Shown one piece after another: positions 42,827-50,984 of a DNA stretch of 64,000 bases. This DNA comes from Pseudomaricurvus alcaniphilus (GTDB taxonomy: Bacteria > Pseudomonadota > Gammaproteobacteria > Pseudomonadales > Cellvibrionaceae): NCBI RefSeq assembly GCF_011440395.1, contig NZ_JAAOIX010000007.1, forward strand, positions 186,001 through 250,000. The letters run 5' to 3'. Under the pieces are notes generated by a model. The model was given only the letters and a program-made list of their open reading frames with translations. It ran no database searches and was not told the DNA's origin. The translations under genes and the position numbers were made by a program. Numbering within the stretch: the stretch's first letter is position 1; the number at the start of each line of letters is the position of its first letter.

Positions 42827-43798
42827 TCAGGCCCGGGTCGGGTAGTCGTCGGCAAAGCGCCGCGCCATGGCCCGGGTCGCTCGAACCAGACCGTCGACAA
42901 TGCTGGGCTCGCGGGAGGCGTGGCCGGCATCGCGAATGATGTGCAACTCCGAATCGTGCCACTGGTGGTGCAGTGCCTGGGCGTTGTCCAGCGGGCATAC
43001 CATGTCGTAGCGGCCGTGGACGATGATGCCCGGGATCCCGTCCAGGTTTTTGACGTTGTTGAGAATCTGGTTTTCCTCCAGAAAACTCTGGTTGATAAAA
43101 TAATGGGCTTCGATGCGCGCCAGTGACAGGGCCCGGTGCGGGTCGCCAAACGATTCGATCACGTCGGCATTGGGGCGCAAGGTGGCACAGTGCGCCTCCC
43201 ACAGCGACCAGGCCTTGGCACAGGCCATCTTCGCCAGCTCGTTGGCACCGGTCAAGCGCTCGTAGTAGGCCTTCACCAGGTCGCCTCGCTCCTGCTCCGG
43301 GATGGGCTGTAAAAAATCTTCCCAGTAATCCGGAAACACCAGGCTGGCGCCGTATTGATAGAACCATTCGATGTCCTGGCGGCGGCAGAGGAAAATACCG
43401 CGCAAGATCATTCCCATAACCCGCTGCGAGTAGGTCTGGGCGTAGACCAGGCTCAGGGTTGAGCCCCAGGAGCCACCGAACAGCAGCCAGCGCTCAATAC
43501 CCAGGTGCTCGCGAATCCTCTCCATATCGGCGATCAGGTGCGCGGTTGTATTGGCGCTGAGCTCGGCGTGGGGTGTGGAGCGGCCGGCGCCGCGCTGGTC
43601 GAACAGGATGATGCGATAGCGACCCGGGTCGAAGAAACAGCGGTCCTGGCGGGAGCAGCCGGCACCGGGGCCGCCGTGCACGAACAGTACCGGAATACCC
43701 TCGGGGTTGCCGCTCTGTTCCAGGTAAATTTCGTGACCGTCACCCACTGGCAACATTTGGGTTTGATACGGTTTAATATCGGCATATAGTATGTGCAA
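42827..43798 (-). CDS. pip: Proline iminopeptidase
   Basis: Alpha/beta-hydrolase (peptidase S33) that removes N-terminal proline. Seen: the oxyanion loop HGGPG at 41-45, the nucleophile motif GGSWGS (Ser110), the Asp site VHGRYDMVCP and the His site DAGHAS. The stretch FDQRGAGRSTPH is the family signature. The 323 residues match the large (E. coli/Pseudomonas) type. It precedes dtd and is divergent from tag. Confidence 0.96.
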   Translation of the reverse strand: MHILYADIKPYQTQMLPVGDGHEIYLEQSGNPEGIPVLFVHGGPGAGCSRQDRCFFDPGRYRIILFDQRGAGRSTPHAELSANTTAHLIADMERIREHLGIERWLLFGGSWGSTLSLVYAQTYSQRVMGMILRGIFLCRRQDIEWFYQYGASLVFPDYWEDFLQPIPEQERGDLVKAYYERLTGANELAKMACAKAWSLWEAHCATLRPNADVIESFGDPHRALSLARIEAHYFINQSFLEENQILNNVKNLDGIPGIIVHGRYDMVCPLDNAQALHHQWHDSELHIIRDAGHASREPSIVDGLVRATRAMARRFADDYPTRA

Positions 43799-43817
43799 GA
43801 CGACCCCCTGTGTCTCG

Positions 43818-43845
43818 TTGGCAGGTTCTTAAACTGCGGTATTAC
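43818..43845 (+). promoter_or_regulatory. Putative promoter of tag
   Basis: TTGGCA (43818-43823), 16-bp spacer, TATTAC (43840-43845), 79 nt before the tag ATG in the pip/tag divergent gap. Confidence 0.3.
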
Positions 43846-43923
43846 CGAGTGTAACGCAATTGACCCTGCCGGGAATACAGCTGTCCTGCATGCCAGACGG
43901 ACCGACTAACGGACCCAACTCCA

Positions 43924-44526
43924 ATGACCGAGAAACGCTGCCCCTGGTGCCTGGGCGATCCGCTCTACCAGGATTACCACGATCGTGAGTGGGGCAGTCC
44001 CTGCTACGACGATCACACCCTGTTTGAGTTCCTGTTGCTGGAGGGCGCGCAAGCGGGGTTGGCCTGGATCACCGTCTTGCGCAAACGGGAAAACTACCGC
44101 CAGGCCTTCGACCATTTCGATGCCGAGCGCATCGCTCGCTACAGTGAGCGCAAGCTGGAGAAGTTACGCAACAATCCCGGGATTATTCGCAATCGACTGA
44201 AAATTGCCAGCGCGGTGCAGAATGCCCGTGCCTACCTCGCCCTCAAAGAGCAGCACGACTCTTTTGCCAGCTATCTGTGGCAGTTTGTCGACGGCGCCCC
44301 GATCCAGAACCGGTTCCAGTCATTAGCGGAGTTGCCCGCCGCCACTCCCGCCTCCGAGCGCATGAGCAAGGCCCTGAAGCAGTCCGGTTTCAACTTTGTC
44401 GGCCCTACGATTTGTTACGCCTTTATGCAGGCTACCGGCATGGTCAACGATCACCTGGTGAGCTGCCCCAGGCATCAACAGGTGCAGCAGCAACACAAAA
44501 GTGTTCCTGATTTGCCCTGCAGATAA
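43924..44526 (+). CDS. tag: DNA-3-methyladenine glycosylase I
   Basis: Base-excision repair enzyme for 3-methyladenine. Family motifs are all present: RCPWC near the start with zinc ligand Cys6, YHDREWG with His19, LEGAQAGLAWITVLRKRENY, and FNFVGPTICYAFMQATGMVNDH, whose last His and the Cys four residues on complete the zinc site. Length 200 is normal. It is followed by the repeat-rich 445-bp gap to the DUF748 gene. Confidence 0.96.
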   Translation: MTEKRCPWCLGDPLYQDYHDREWGSPCYDDHTLFEFLLLEGAQAGLAWITVLRKRENYRQAFDHFDAERIARYSERKLEKLRNNPGIIRNRLKIASAVQNARAYLALKEQHDSFASYLWQFVDGAPIQNRFQSLAELPAATPASERMSKALKQSGFNFVGPTICYAFMQATGMVNDHLVSCPRHQQVQQQHKSVPDLPCR

Positions 44527-44591
44527 GCCGGCTAGCGGCGATAGTCGATATAATTTTATATTGTAGCTCTTGGGACATCAGTTCTTAATCC

Positions 44592-44703
44592 GGCCTGGCT
44601 GCAGGGACTTGCTTTCAAGACTCGCCGTACACCCGTCCATGGGGGCTCCACGACAGCATCCATGCTGTCGAGGGTCTTGAAAGCAAGCCCCCGCAGCCAG
44701 ACC
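44592..44703. repeat. Composite intergenic inverted-repeat element, copy 2
   Basis: Lies in the 445-bp gap 44527-44971, in which I see no gene. Outer arms 44592-44623 and 44672-44703 pair over 32 bp with four mismatches. Inside: a perfect 9-bp hairpin (44651-44659 with 44662-44670) centred on CATCCATG, and CCGTCCATGGGGGCTCC. In reverse orientation this core matches copy 1 (hairpin with ATGGAT centre, then GAGCCCCCATGGA and GGGT, then TACGGCG). Arms differ from those of copy 1. Confidence 0.75.
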
Positions 44704-44776
44704 TACCGTAGTGCCAGCTTGGTGATGATTAGCTTCGCTGGAGATAAAAAACATCTGAATCCAGCTTGCTCACCCG

Positions 44777-44937
44777 GGGCAGAATCAATCCAGAAATGCA
44801 TTACCCGAAGCACTCGCTATGCTTGCGGGGTAAATCCCTGGAGGCTCTCTGTCGCCTCACCCCAGGGTGCCCTCTCTTCAAGCTTCGCTTGAATTCACTT
44901 TGTCCCTGGCGACAGAAGGCCTGGCTTGATCCTGCCC
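44777..44937. repeat. Composite intergenic inverted-repeat element, copy 3 (diverged)
   Basis: Outer arms 44777-44793 and 44921-44937 pair with 15 of 17 bases. Nested inside are TCTGTCGCC (44848-44856) with GGCGACAGA (44908-44916), perfect, and a TTCAAGC-TTC-GCTTGAA hairpin (44877-44893). TCCCTGGAGGCTC (44835-44847) matches TCCATGGGGGCTC of copy 2 at 11 of 13 bases, which suggests a distant relative in the same orientation. Confidence 0.6.
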
Positions 44938-44971
44938 AGAGCGAGGCTCCACCGCAATGCCAGCTCGAGGA

Positions 44972-47662
44972 TCACAACAACAACTCAACTCCGGCCACCG
45001 CATCCAGCGACTCGCTGTGATCGGGCAGGCAGACCAGCAGTTGCTCTTTGTCCACTCGCAGTTCGTCGATCAGGTAGCGGCGCAGGCCGTTGCTGCGCTG
45101 CTCGCCCAACTGGCGCAGCTGATTGGCCAGTTCCGCCGGGTCCATGGCCGCCAGTGCCTCGGCGGGGGTCAACGGCGGTTGCGGGGCGCTCTGTTCTGCC
45201 GTCGTCCCGGCAGCGGGGCTTGGGTCGCTGGCTACCGGCCCGGCCGTACCTGGCAGGGCCGCGGCGGATTGCTGCGCGGCCACGGCCAGGCGCCGGGCAT
45301 CTTCACCATTGGTGACGCCACAGACTTTTAATTTCACTTTTTCTTTCTTGGTCAAGATAGAGGCGATTTTGGTGGCGTACTCGCGGTTTTTGTCTTCCAG
45401 AGCGGCCTCCCCGGCAGCGAAACTCATCGGCTGCAAGCGCACTTTGCTCAGCTGTTCACCGGCAAATTTTGCCACCGAGAAAATGGTGGAGTAGGGCTGC
45501 AGTAAATTCTTCAGGACGGAAATGGAGGCTTTTTTCATGGCGCCACCCAGTGCCCGGTTGATGATGTTGTTAAAGTCGACGCTGGGGTCGTCCAGGGCAC
45601 CGCTCACCGGCACCTGCAATTTGATCCGGTTCTTGTTGTCGCGCAACAGGTCCAGCGCCTGGTCGAGGGGCATGGCCAACTGATTGGCAAACTTCAGCGC
45701 CTTGTCGTCGTTGGCGGCGCGCAGGCTCAGCTGGTCGATGCGAATCTTGTTGTCCAGCGCCAGCTTGTTGGCACTGATTTTAATGTTCGAGTTCAGGTCG
45801 AGGGTGCCGGCTTCCAGCGCGTAGCCGGTGGTGCGCTTGCTGTAGCCGCTGGCCTGCAGGATCTGGTAATCCTTTAAGTCGGCCTTCAGGTCGACACTTT
45901 TGCCCTGTAAATTGAAGTCACCCGCCAGTGCCAACACCGCTTCGTGGGTCAGGCCGAGGGTGGCTTGCAGCTGGGCATTGCCGCTGCCGGTGAGGTCAAA
46001 GTTGTTGACCTGGAATTGCCTGACTTCAATGGTTTCCCGCAGCGCCGGGCTAACGCCCCGATCCTCAATCGACACCCGGACCTGGGGCCCGATGCTGATC
46101 TCGGCCACGGTTAATTGCATCGGCGCCGCTGCGTCGTCGGCTGCGGGGGCAGTGCCTGGCGGCTCTTGTTGTGGCTCGACTGGCAACTCGACCTGGGCCT
46201 CGGCCAGCACTGTTGGCGACTCGCTGGCCTGCGGTGCGGCTGCCGCAGCCTGCAGGGGCAACAGTTGCGGAAAGTCGCCCTTGGCCCCGCGCAACAGGTG
46301 GATCTCGCCACGGGGCAGCGACACCCGCTCAATCGCGACCAGCAATGGGTCTTGCGCTTGCTGCGGCAGCGCCAGCTTCAGGCCGCTGACGGTAAACGCC
46401 GCGTCGTCGATCAGGGTCTTTTGTTTGGCCGTGCTGGCCGGCAGAAAGACCAGCCCCTCACCGCCGAGCGCGGCCAATTGCAGCTCCCCGGGCGCCTCTG
46501 AACCCAGCGCCACAGCGTCGATATTGGCCTGGGCCAGGCTCAGCAAGTTGGCTTCTGTGCGCTGGTCCAGCAGTTGCAATCCGGCCAGCACTGCGCCGCT
46601 GCGGGTGCGATAGTTGAGCTGGCCGGTGTTGTCGGCGGCCGCGTCTATATCCAGCTCGGCGCTCTCGGCCAGCACCCGATAGGGCTCCGCCAGCGCGTCG
46701 AGACCCGTCAATTGAATACGGTTGTCAGTGACCAGGTTCCAGCCCTGCCCCTGCAGGCCCAAGGTTATCTCCGACCCCAGGGTGCCGCGCTGCAGTTGCA
46801 GCTGGCTCTGGTCGCTGGCGGCGTCGGCCAGGCGCAGCTGATTGACGGCAAAGGCCAGCGTCGCCCGGTAGTCGAGTCGCTCCGACATATCGAGGTCGCC
46901 GTCCAGGGTGAGGGTCATTTTTTGCGCCCCCAGCTGGCGCGGCGGCAGCAGCGCCCGGGTGTCGGCCAGCTCGATCTCATGGCGACCCGCCAGCGACCAG
47001 CCATCGGCTGTCAAACCCAGCTTGGCCCGGGACTTTATCTGCACCCTGGTCGACAGCTCGGTGCCAGATTCCGGCAAGTTCAGGTCCACCAGCTGCAGCG
47101 CCCCGCTGAAGCTGGCCTCACTGCCGCTCTGGGTGTCCAGGCCACTGAGGGTTAAGGCCTGAAGCTTTACCCGAGTATGCAGTTGCGCTGTTTGCACCAG
47201 CAGCTGCACATCCTCCACGCTGATGCTGCGCAGGGCCAGGTGCCAAAGGTCTGGCTCCCCGGTTTCCGGCTCCGGTTCTGCCACCGGGCCCGGGACCAAA
47301 ACGATGCCATTGATCTGCAATTGGCCATCTTCAGCCTCAACCAGCGCCAGCTTGAATCCCGCCAGGGCAACTTTCTCTACCGTTATTTTCTTCGACCACA
47401 GGTCCCGCAGCGAGACTCGTGCTTGCAGCAGCTGCAACGCGAATGGTTCGGCGCCCTGCTGGAAGGAGACATCCTTGATTTCGGCAAAGCCCGTGTAGGG
47501 GTTCACCCACAAGCGACCAATCTGCACCTCGCTCAGGCCCTGCTCCTGTAAAAATCGCTTGCCGGCGAATTTGGCGCCCTCCGACACCAGTAATGGCACC
47601 AGTGCCAGGATCAGGAGCAGGACAATAACTGTGTTGCGGGCGATGCGCAGGCTTCGTTTCAT
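44972..47662 (-). CDS. DUF748 / AsmA-like envelope protein
   Basis: The 896-residue protein begins with a basic tail and one membrane span (MKRSLRIARNTVIVLLLILALVPLLV trimmed: span about 12-27), so most of it is periplasmic. Long stretches of alternating beta-strand character and repeats of the VEDVQLLV / IDQLSLRA type are typical of DUF748, part of the AsmA-like group proposed to move or organise lipids between membranes. Near the C-terminus LAMPLDQALDLLRDNKNRI, VSGALDDPSVDFNNIINRAL and a segment resembling an OmpA-like domain (about 755-890) are DUF748 hallmarks. Ala/Pro/Gln-rich linkers lie at about 475-520 and 790-830. Monocistronic, next to the repeat gap. Precise function unknown. Confidence 0.75.
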   Translation of the reverse strand: MKRSLRIARNTVIVLLLILALVPLLVSEGAKFAGKRFLQEQGLSEVQIGRLWVNPYTGFAEIKDVSFQQGAEPFALQLLQARVSLRDLWSKKITVEKVALAGFKLALVEAEDGQLQINGIVLVPGPVAEPEPETGEPDLWHLALRSISVEDVQLLVQTAQLHTRVKLQALTLSGLDTQSGSEASFSGALQLVDLNLPESGTELSTRVQIKSRAKLGLTADGWSLAGRHEIELADTRALLPPRQLGAQKMTLTLDGDLDMSERLDYRATLAFAVNQLRLADAASDQSQLQLQRGTLGSEITLGLQGQGWNLVTDNRIQLTGLDALAEPYRVLAESAELDIDAAADNTGQLNYRTRSGAVLAGLQLLDQRTEANLLSLAQANIDAVALGSEAPGELQLAALGGEGLVFLPASTAKQKTLIDDAAFTVSGLKLALPQQAQDPLLVAIERVSLPRGEIHLLRGAKGDFPQLLPLQAAAAAPQASESPTVLAEAQVELPVEPQQEPPGTAPAADDAAAPMQLTVAEISIGPQVRVSIEDRGVSPALRETIEVRQFQVNNFDLTGSGNAQLQATLGLTHEAVLALAGDFNLQGKSVDLKADLKDYQILQASGYSKRTTGYALEAGTLDLNSNIKISANKLALDNKIRIDQLSLRAANDDKALKFANQLAMPLDQALDLLRDNKNRIKLQVPVSGALDDPSVDFNNIINRALGGAMKKASISVLKNLLQPYSTIFSVAKFAGEQLSKVRLQPMSFAAGEAALEDKNREYATKIASILTKKEKVKLKVCGVTNGEDARRLAVAAQQSAAALPGTAGPVASDPSPAAGTTAEQSAPQPPLTPAEALAAMDPAELANQLRQLGEQRSNGLRRYLIDELRVDKEQLLVCLPDHSESLDAVAGVELLL

Positions 47663-47812
47663 ATTCAGGCTTTGACAATTTTATTGGGTTTGGTGACGTT
47701 CAGCGCTACCCAGTGGTATTTGCGCTTTGGACCGAGAGTGCCGCTGCCTTTTCCGGGAGTGTGGTGGCAAGTACCCTGGTGCGGGCAATGATGCGCCAGA
47801 ATCTCAGCTCGC

Positions 47813-47842
47813 TATATATTAAGCAACAACTATAACTGTAAG
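47813..47842 (-). promoter_or_regulatory. Putative promoter of the DUF748 gene
   Basis: Minus strand CTTACA (47837-47842), 18-bp spacer, TATATA (47813-47818), in the 230-bp gap 47663-47892. It would give a 5' UTR of about 145 nt; nothing else is seen in this gap. Confidence 0.3.
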
Positions 47843-47892
47843 GCCAGCCTGAAGAGGCTGCGGCGGTCGGAGTGATCAAGCCGCTGGCCCGG

Positions 47893-48225
47893 TCAGTGCA
47901 GGTCCTTGGCCGGGCCCGGTCGAGCCAGTTCCGAGTTACCCAAATCCACCTCCAGGACGTTATCGGCCTGACGCAGTGGCTGTCCTACCATCTCATCGTA
48001 GGCGCTGCGCTGATGCAATACCAGTCGTTGCGCCGGCACTGCGGCCAGTTGCGCCTGCAAGTCGAGCTTGTTGTGACTGCGCAGGAACTTGCCTTCCACA
48101 TCGGTGACGTAGTACTCCTCGCCGGCGATAATTGCCGACACCTGGTAGAGGCACAAGTCGAGGGAGTGAATAATCAGCTTGTCGACCACGGTGATGTTTT
48201 GCAATTGCTGGAGCGTAATTTTCAT
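47893..48225 (-). CDS. Small DUF6482-like protein
   Basis: From the ATG at 48225 the protein is 110 residues (MKITLQQLQNITVVDKLIIHSLDL...). The frame is open to 48381, but the extra 52 residues are Pro-rich, overlap the next gene and look non-coding. The pattern, a short N-terminal helix, two beta-hairpins (YQVSAIIAGEEYYVTDVEGK, then LRSHNKL), a helix, and a C-terminal SAYDEMVG, resembles the small Pseudomonas proteins grouped as DUF6482. No function is known. No signal peptide or membrane span is seen. Confidence 0.6.
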   Translation of the reverse strand: MKITLQQLQNITVVDKLIIHSLDLCLYQVSAIIAGEEYYVTDVEGKFLRSHNKLDLQAQLAAVPAQRLVLHQRSAYDEMVGQPLRQADNVLEVDLGNSELARPGPAKDLH

Positions 48226-48346
48226 GGGTTGACGTCCGGGAGGTGGGGCCGGCATTGGCAGGTTAGTCAGGGCACTACAATAAATACGCGGGCCAGCGGC
48301 TAAAGGTTTAACCCGGCCCTGATTAGCGCAGCCGACCCACCACCGC

Positions 48347-48619
48347 TCAAGCGTGCAGCAGGGTCCAGGCACCGATGGCAATAAAGCCCACCCCGGCTAC
48401 ATAGTGCAACACCTTCTCGCTGATATAAGCCGACAGCAGGCTGCCCGCCAATACGCCGATGGCCGAGGCGACAATCAGCGCCGCTGAAGCCGCCAGAAAC
48501 ACAGTAACCTTGCTGACCTCTTTATCGGCCGCAAACAGCATGGTGGCGAGCTGGGTTTTATCACCCAATTCGGCAATAAAGACCGACGCAAATATCGCGA
48601 CGAATATTTTCCAATCCAT
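48347..48619 (-). CDS. Half-size TMEM165/GDT1 (UPF0016) family cation transporter
   Basis: The 90-residue protein has one copy of the family motif E-x-G-D-K-T (AELGDKTQLATMLFAA, Glu17-Thr22) and three hydrophobic spans (about 5-16, 38-60, 66-86). Full members have two such motifs and six or more spans, and move Mn/Ca against protons; single-motif proteins are expected to pair. In this gene only one half exists and no second copy is adjacent. AGGA sits about 8 nt before the ATG. Manganese export is inferred from the family. Confidence 0.8.
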   Translation of the reverse strand: MDWKIFVAIFASVFIAELGDKTQLATMLFAADKEVSKVTVFLAASAALIVASAIGVLAGSLLSAYISEKVLHYVAGVGFIAIGAWTLLHA

Positions 48620-48685
48620 AGTATTCCTGTTAACTCCTAAATCTGTTGAATCAATATTGCTACAAGCCCTTACCCAAAGGCACTA

Positions 48686-48712
48686 CCCATAAACATTGCC
48701 CCTAAACATTGC
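48686..48712. repeat. Tandem 13-14-nt repeat upstream of the GDT1-like gene
   Basis: CCCATAAACATTG followed at once by CCCCTAAACATTGC, in the 181-bp gap before the GDT1-like gene (minus strand, about 70-95 nt upstream of its ATG). The same gap holds a perfect GCAAGCTTGC palindrome at about 48783-48792. Could be operator copies; I did not see a manganese riboswitch consensus. Confidence 0.5.
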
Positions 48713-48800
48713 AAGCCTGCAAACAATAGAACTTCTGGACAATAATGTCTTCTGGCAATTGCCTGACCATTTGCCGGGATTGCAAGCTTGCCGCTGGAGC

Positions 48801-49769
48801 TTAACTGCTCTCCAGCCATTCCTGCACATGACGGAACACTTTCTGCCGATACTCCACAGCTTCGTTACACAATTGATGCCGCCCCCCGGGGATAATAACC
48901 AGGCGATTGTGGGGGAATTTTTTCCGTATAAGCGGCACGTTATAGCGGAAATCCACCGTCGTATCTTCATCCCCCTGGATAATGGTGATGGGTTTGTTGA
49001 CCCGCGGCAAGCTGCGAAACGCCTTGATCCAGCCGGCCATCGCCACTGCCCAGCGCATGGGGGTAACGCGGGTCTGCAATGGGTCATCCTCACGCACAAA
49101 CGCCATAAAGCCCTCGTCGTGGGAGTTGAGCGCGAAGGTGCGCGGTATCTTGCTAGCCAGCGAGCGATAGAGCGGCAGTAGCCACCCCGTCCAGCGCCAG
49201 TTGGTCGGCCGCACCAGGGGCGCCAGCAGCAACACCTTGTCAATATCGCTGTCGACCACATAGGTCGCCAGGTAATCCAGCCAGACCGCAGCACCCGTAC
49301 TCTGGCCAACGCCGTGCCAGGGTTTCGGCAGCACGTGACGACAGCGCCGAATGCACACCGTCAATACATCCCGGTACTGGTCGAAGGATTCGATGCTGGC
49401 CTGGGTGCCACTGCTGAGTCCGTGACCGGGCAAGTCAAACGCCACCACGGCCCAGTTTTGCTGCAGGAAAAAACGCACCGGGTGCTGCATCAGGCCGACA
49501 CTGTCGGTAAAACCGTGCAGCAAGAAGATGGTACCCCGGGGCTTTTCCGGCTGCCAGATATGCACGGCCAACTCGAAACCGGCGGCGCAAAATTTGCCGA
49601 AGTTATAGCGCTGGCAGAGTCCCTCGCAACGAAAATTGATGTGGTAATGATCGAGGTAGCTTTGCACCGGCTCCGAATCCAGCCACGCTTCCTGATCCGG
49701 CAAATCGGCAAAGTTTAACAGCGGCAGTGTCGCCGCCAATTGCTGCAGGGATTCCAGGGTCGGTTTCAT
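48801..49769 (-). CDS. Alpha/beta hydrolase, lysophospholipase-like
   Basis: Serine hydrolase of the Hydrolase_4/PldB-like group. From the ATG at 49769 the protein has 322 residues; the longer frame to 49826 is not supported. Seen: oxyanion loop LLHGFTDSVG, FDLPGHGLSSG, nucleophile GQSTG (in HGVGQSTGAA), the acid site QGDEDTTVDF and the His site GGRHQL. A cap region with WRWTGWLLPLYRSLA lies between. No signal peptide, so cytoplasmic or peripheral. Substrate unknown. It follows fba on the same strand after 79 nt but is functionally unrelated to it. Confidence 0.8.
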   Translation of the reverse strand: MKPTLESLQQLAATLPLLNFADLPDQEAWLDSEPVQSYLDHYHINFRCEGLCQRYNFGKFCAAGFELAVHIWQPEKPRGTIFLLHGFTDSVGLMQHPVRFFLQQNWAVVAFDLPGHGLSSGTQASIESFDQYRDVLTVCIRRCRHVLPKPWHGVGQSTGAAVWLDYLATYVVDSDIDKVLLLAPLVRPTNWRWTGWLLPLYRSLASKIPRTFALNSHDEGFMAFVREDDPLQTRVTPMRWAVAMAGWIKAFRSLPRVNKPITIIQGDEDTTVDFRYNVPLIRKKFPHNRLVIIPGGRHQLCNEAVEYRQKVFRHVQEWLESS

Positions 49770-49848
49770 GCGCTGCACGCGGTGATAAATAAAGCGAACC
49801 CGGGTACTGCGGCACCCGGGCTGCAAACTGAAGCCAGCGACAAAAAAC

Positions 49849-50913
49849 TCAGTTTATCTCGGCCTTTAAAGCGCCGCTCTGGTAGCGCTGGAACATCTTT
49901 TCCAGGCTGAGCGGGGTGATTTTATCGGCGTTGCCGGCGGTACCAAACGCCTCGTAACGGTCGACACAAATATCCTTCATGGCGGTGATGGTTTCTTTCA
50001 GGTATTTGCGCGGGTCAAACTCCGCCTTGTTGTGGGCCATGAAACGGCGAATGGCACCGGTGGACGCCAGCCGCAGGTCGGTATCGATATTGACCTTGCG
50101 CACGCCGTGCTTGATGCCCTCAACAATCTGCTCCAAGGGTACACCGTAGGTTTCCCCGATTTCACCACCGTACTCGTTGATAATGGCGAGCCAGTCCTGG
50201 GGCACTGACGAGGAGCCGTGCATGACCAGGTGGGTATTGGGAATGCGGCGGTGAATTTCCTTGATGCGGTCGATGGCGAGGATGTCGCCAGTGGGCGGGC
50301 GGGTGAACTTGTAGGCACCATGGGAGGTACCGCAGGCAATGGCCAGCGCATCCACATCGGTTTGCTTGACGAAATCAGCGGCCTCTTCCGGGTCGGTCAG
50401 CATCTGCGCGTGGGTCAATTTGCCCGCCGCGCCAATGCCATCTTCCTCACCGGCTTCGCCAGTTTCCAGCGAGCCCAGGCAACCCAGTTCGCCTTCCACC
50501 GAGACGCCGCAGGCGTGGGCCATATCGACGGTGCGCCGGGTAACCTCGACATTGTACTCGTAACTGGTGGGTGTCTTGCCATCTTCCCCGAGGGAGCCGT
50601 CCATCATCACCGAGCTAAAACCCAGTTGCATCGAGCGCTGGCACACCGCCGGGGAGGTGCCGTGGTCCTGGTGCATGCACACCGGGATATGGGGAAACTC
50701 TTCGATGGCGGCCAGGATCAGGTGGCGCAAAAACGGCGCACCGGCGTACTTGCGAGCGCCGGCGGAGGCCTGCACGATGACCGGGGAGTTGGTCTGCTCG
50801 GCAGCTTCCATGATGGCGCGCATCTGCTCCAGGTTATTGACGTTAAACGCCGGCACGCCGTAACCGTTTTCGGCGGCGTGATCCAACAGTTGACGCATAC
50901 TGATTAAAGCCAT
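49849..50913 (-). CDS. fba: Fructose-bisphosphate aldolase, class II
   Basis: Zinc-dependent cleavage of fructose-1,6-bisphosphate. The 354 residues contain the zinc ligands in [19 protein letters not shown] and VMHGSSSVP, the Glu/Asp region [10 protein letters not shown] and [16 protein letters not shown] near the phosphate site. It is the Calvin-type (class IIB) form seen in Pseudomonas. Last gene of the tkt-epd-pgk-fba operon, 71 nt after pgk with a hairpin between (50963-50981). Confidence 0.97.
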   Translation of the reverse strand: MALISMRQLLDHAAENGYGVPAFNVNNLEQMRAIMEAAEQTNSPVIVQASAGARKYAGAPFLRHLILAAIEEFPHIPVCMHQDHGTSPAVCQRSMQLGFSSVMMDGSLGEDGKTPTSYEYNVEVTRRTVDMAHACGVSVEGELGCLGSLETGEAGEEDGIGAAGKLTHAQMLTDPEEAADFVKQTDVDALAIACGTSHGAYKFTRPPTGDILAIDRIKEIHRRIPNTHLVMHGSSSVPQDWLAIINEYGGEIGETYGVPLEQIVEGIKHGVRKVNIDTDLRLASTGAIRRFMAHNKAEFDPRKYLKETITAMKDICVDRYEAFGTAGNADKITPLSLEKMFQRYQSGALKAEIN

Positions 50914-50962
50914 GATTTGATCCTGTCTGTCAGAGGTAATTGATCTTGATTATTGCCGCTTG

Positions 50963-50981
50963 CAGGCGCTGCGAGCGCCTG
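50963..50981. other. Intercistronic hairpin between pgk and fba
   Basis: CAGGCGC (50963-50969) and GCGCCTG (50975-50981), perfect 7-bp stem, 5-nt loop, 3 nt past the pgk stop on the minus strand. No T-run, so more likely an mRNA stabiliser or processing site than a terminator. Confidence 0.45.
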
Positions 50982-50984
50982 TAT

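Noticed and set aside
44527-44971. Short frames of 76-84 codons in the tag-DUF748 gap
   Set aside because: They cross the inverted-repeat elements and have no ribosome site or similarity in style; the repeats explain the open reading.
48620-48800. yybP-ykoY manganese riboswitch before the GDT1-like gene
   Set aside because: The gene family often has one, but I could not find its conserved loops in this 181-bp gap.
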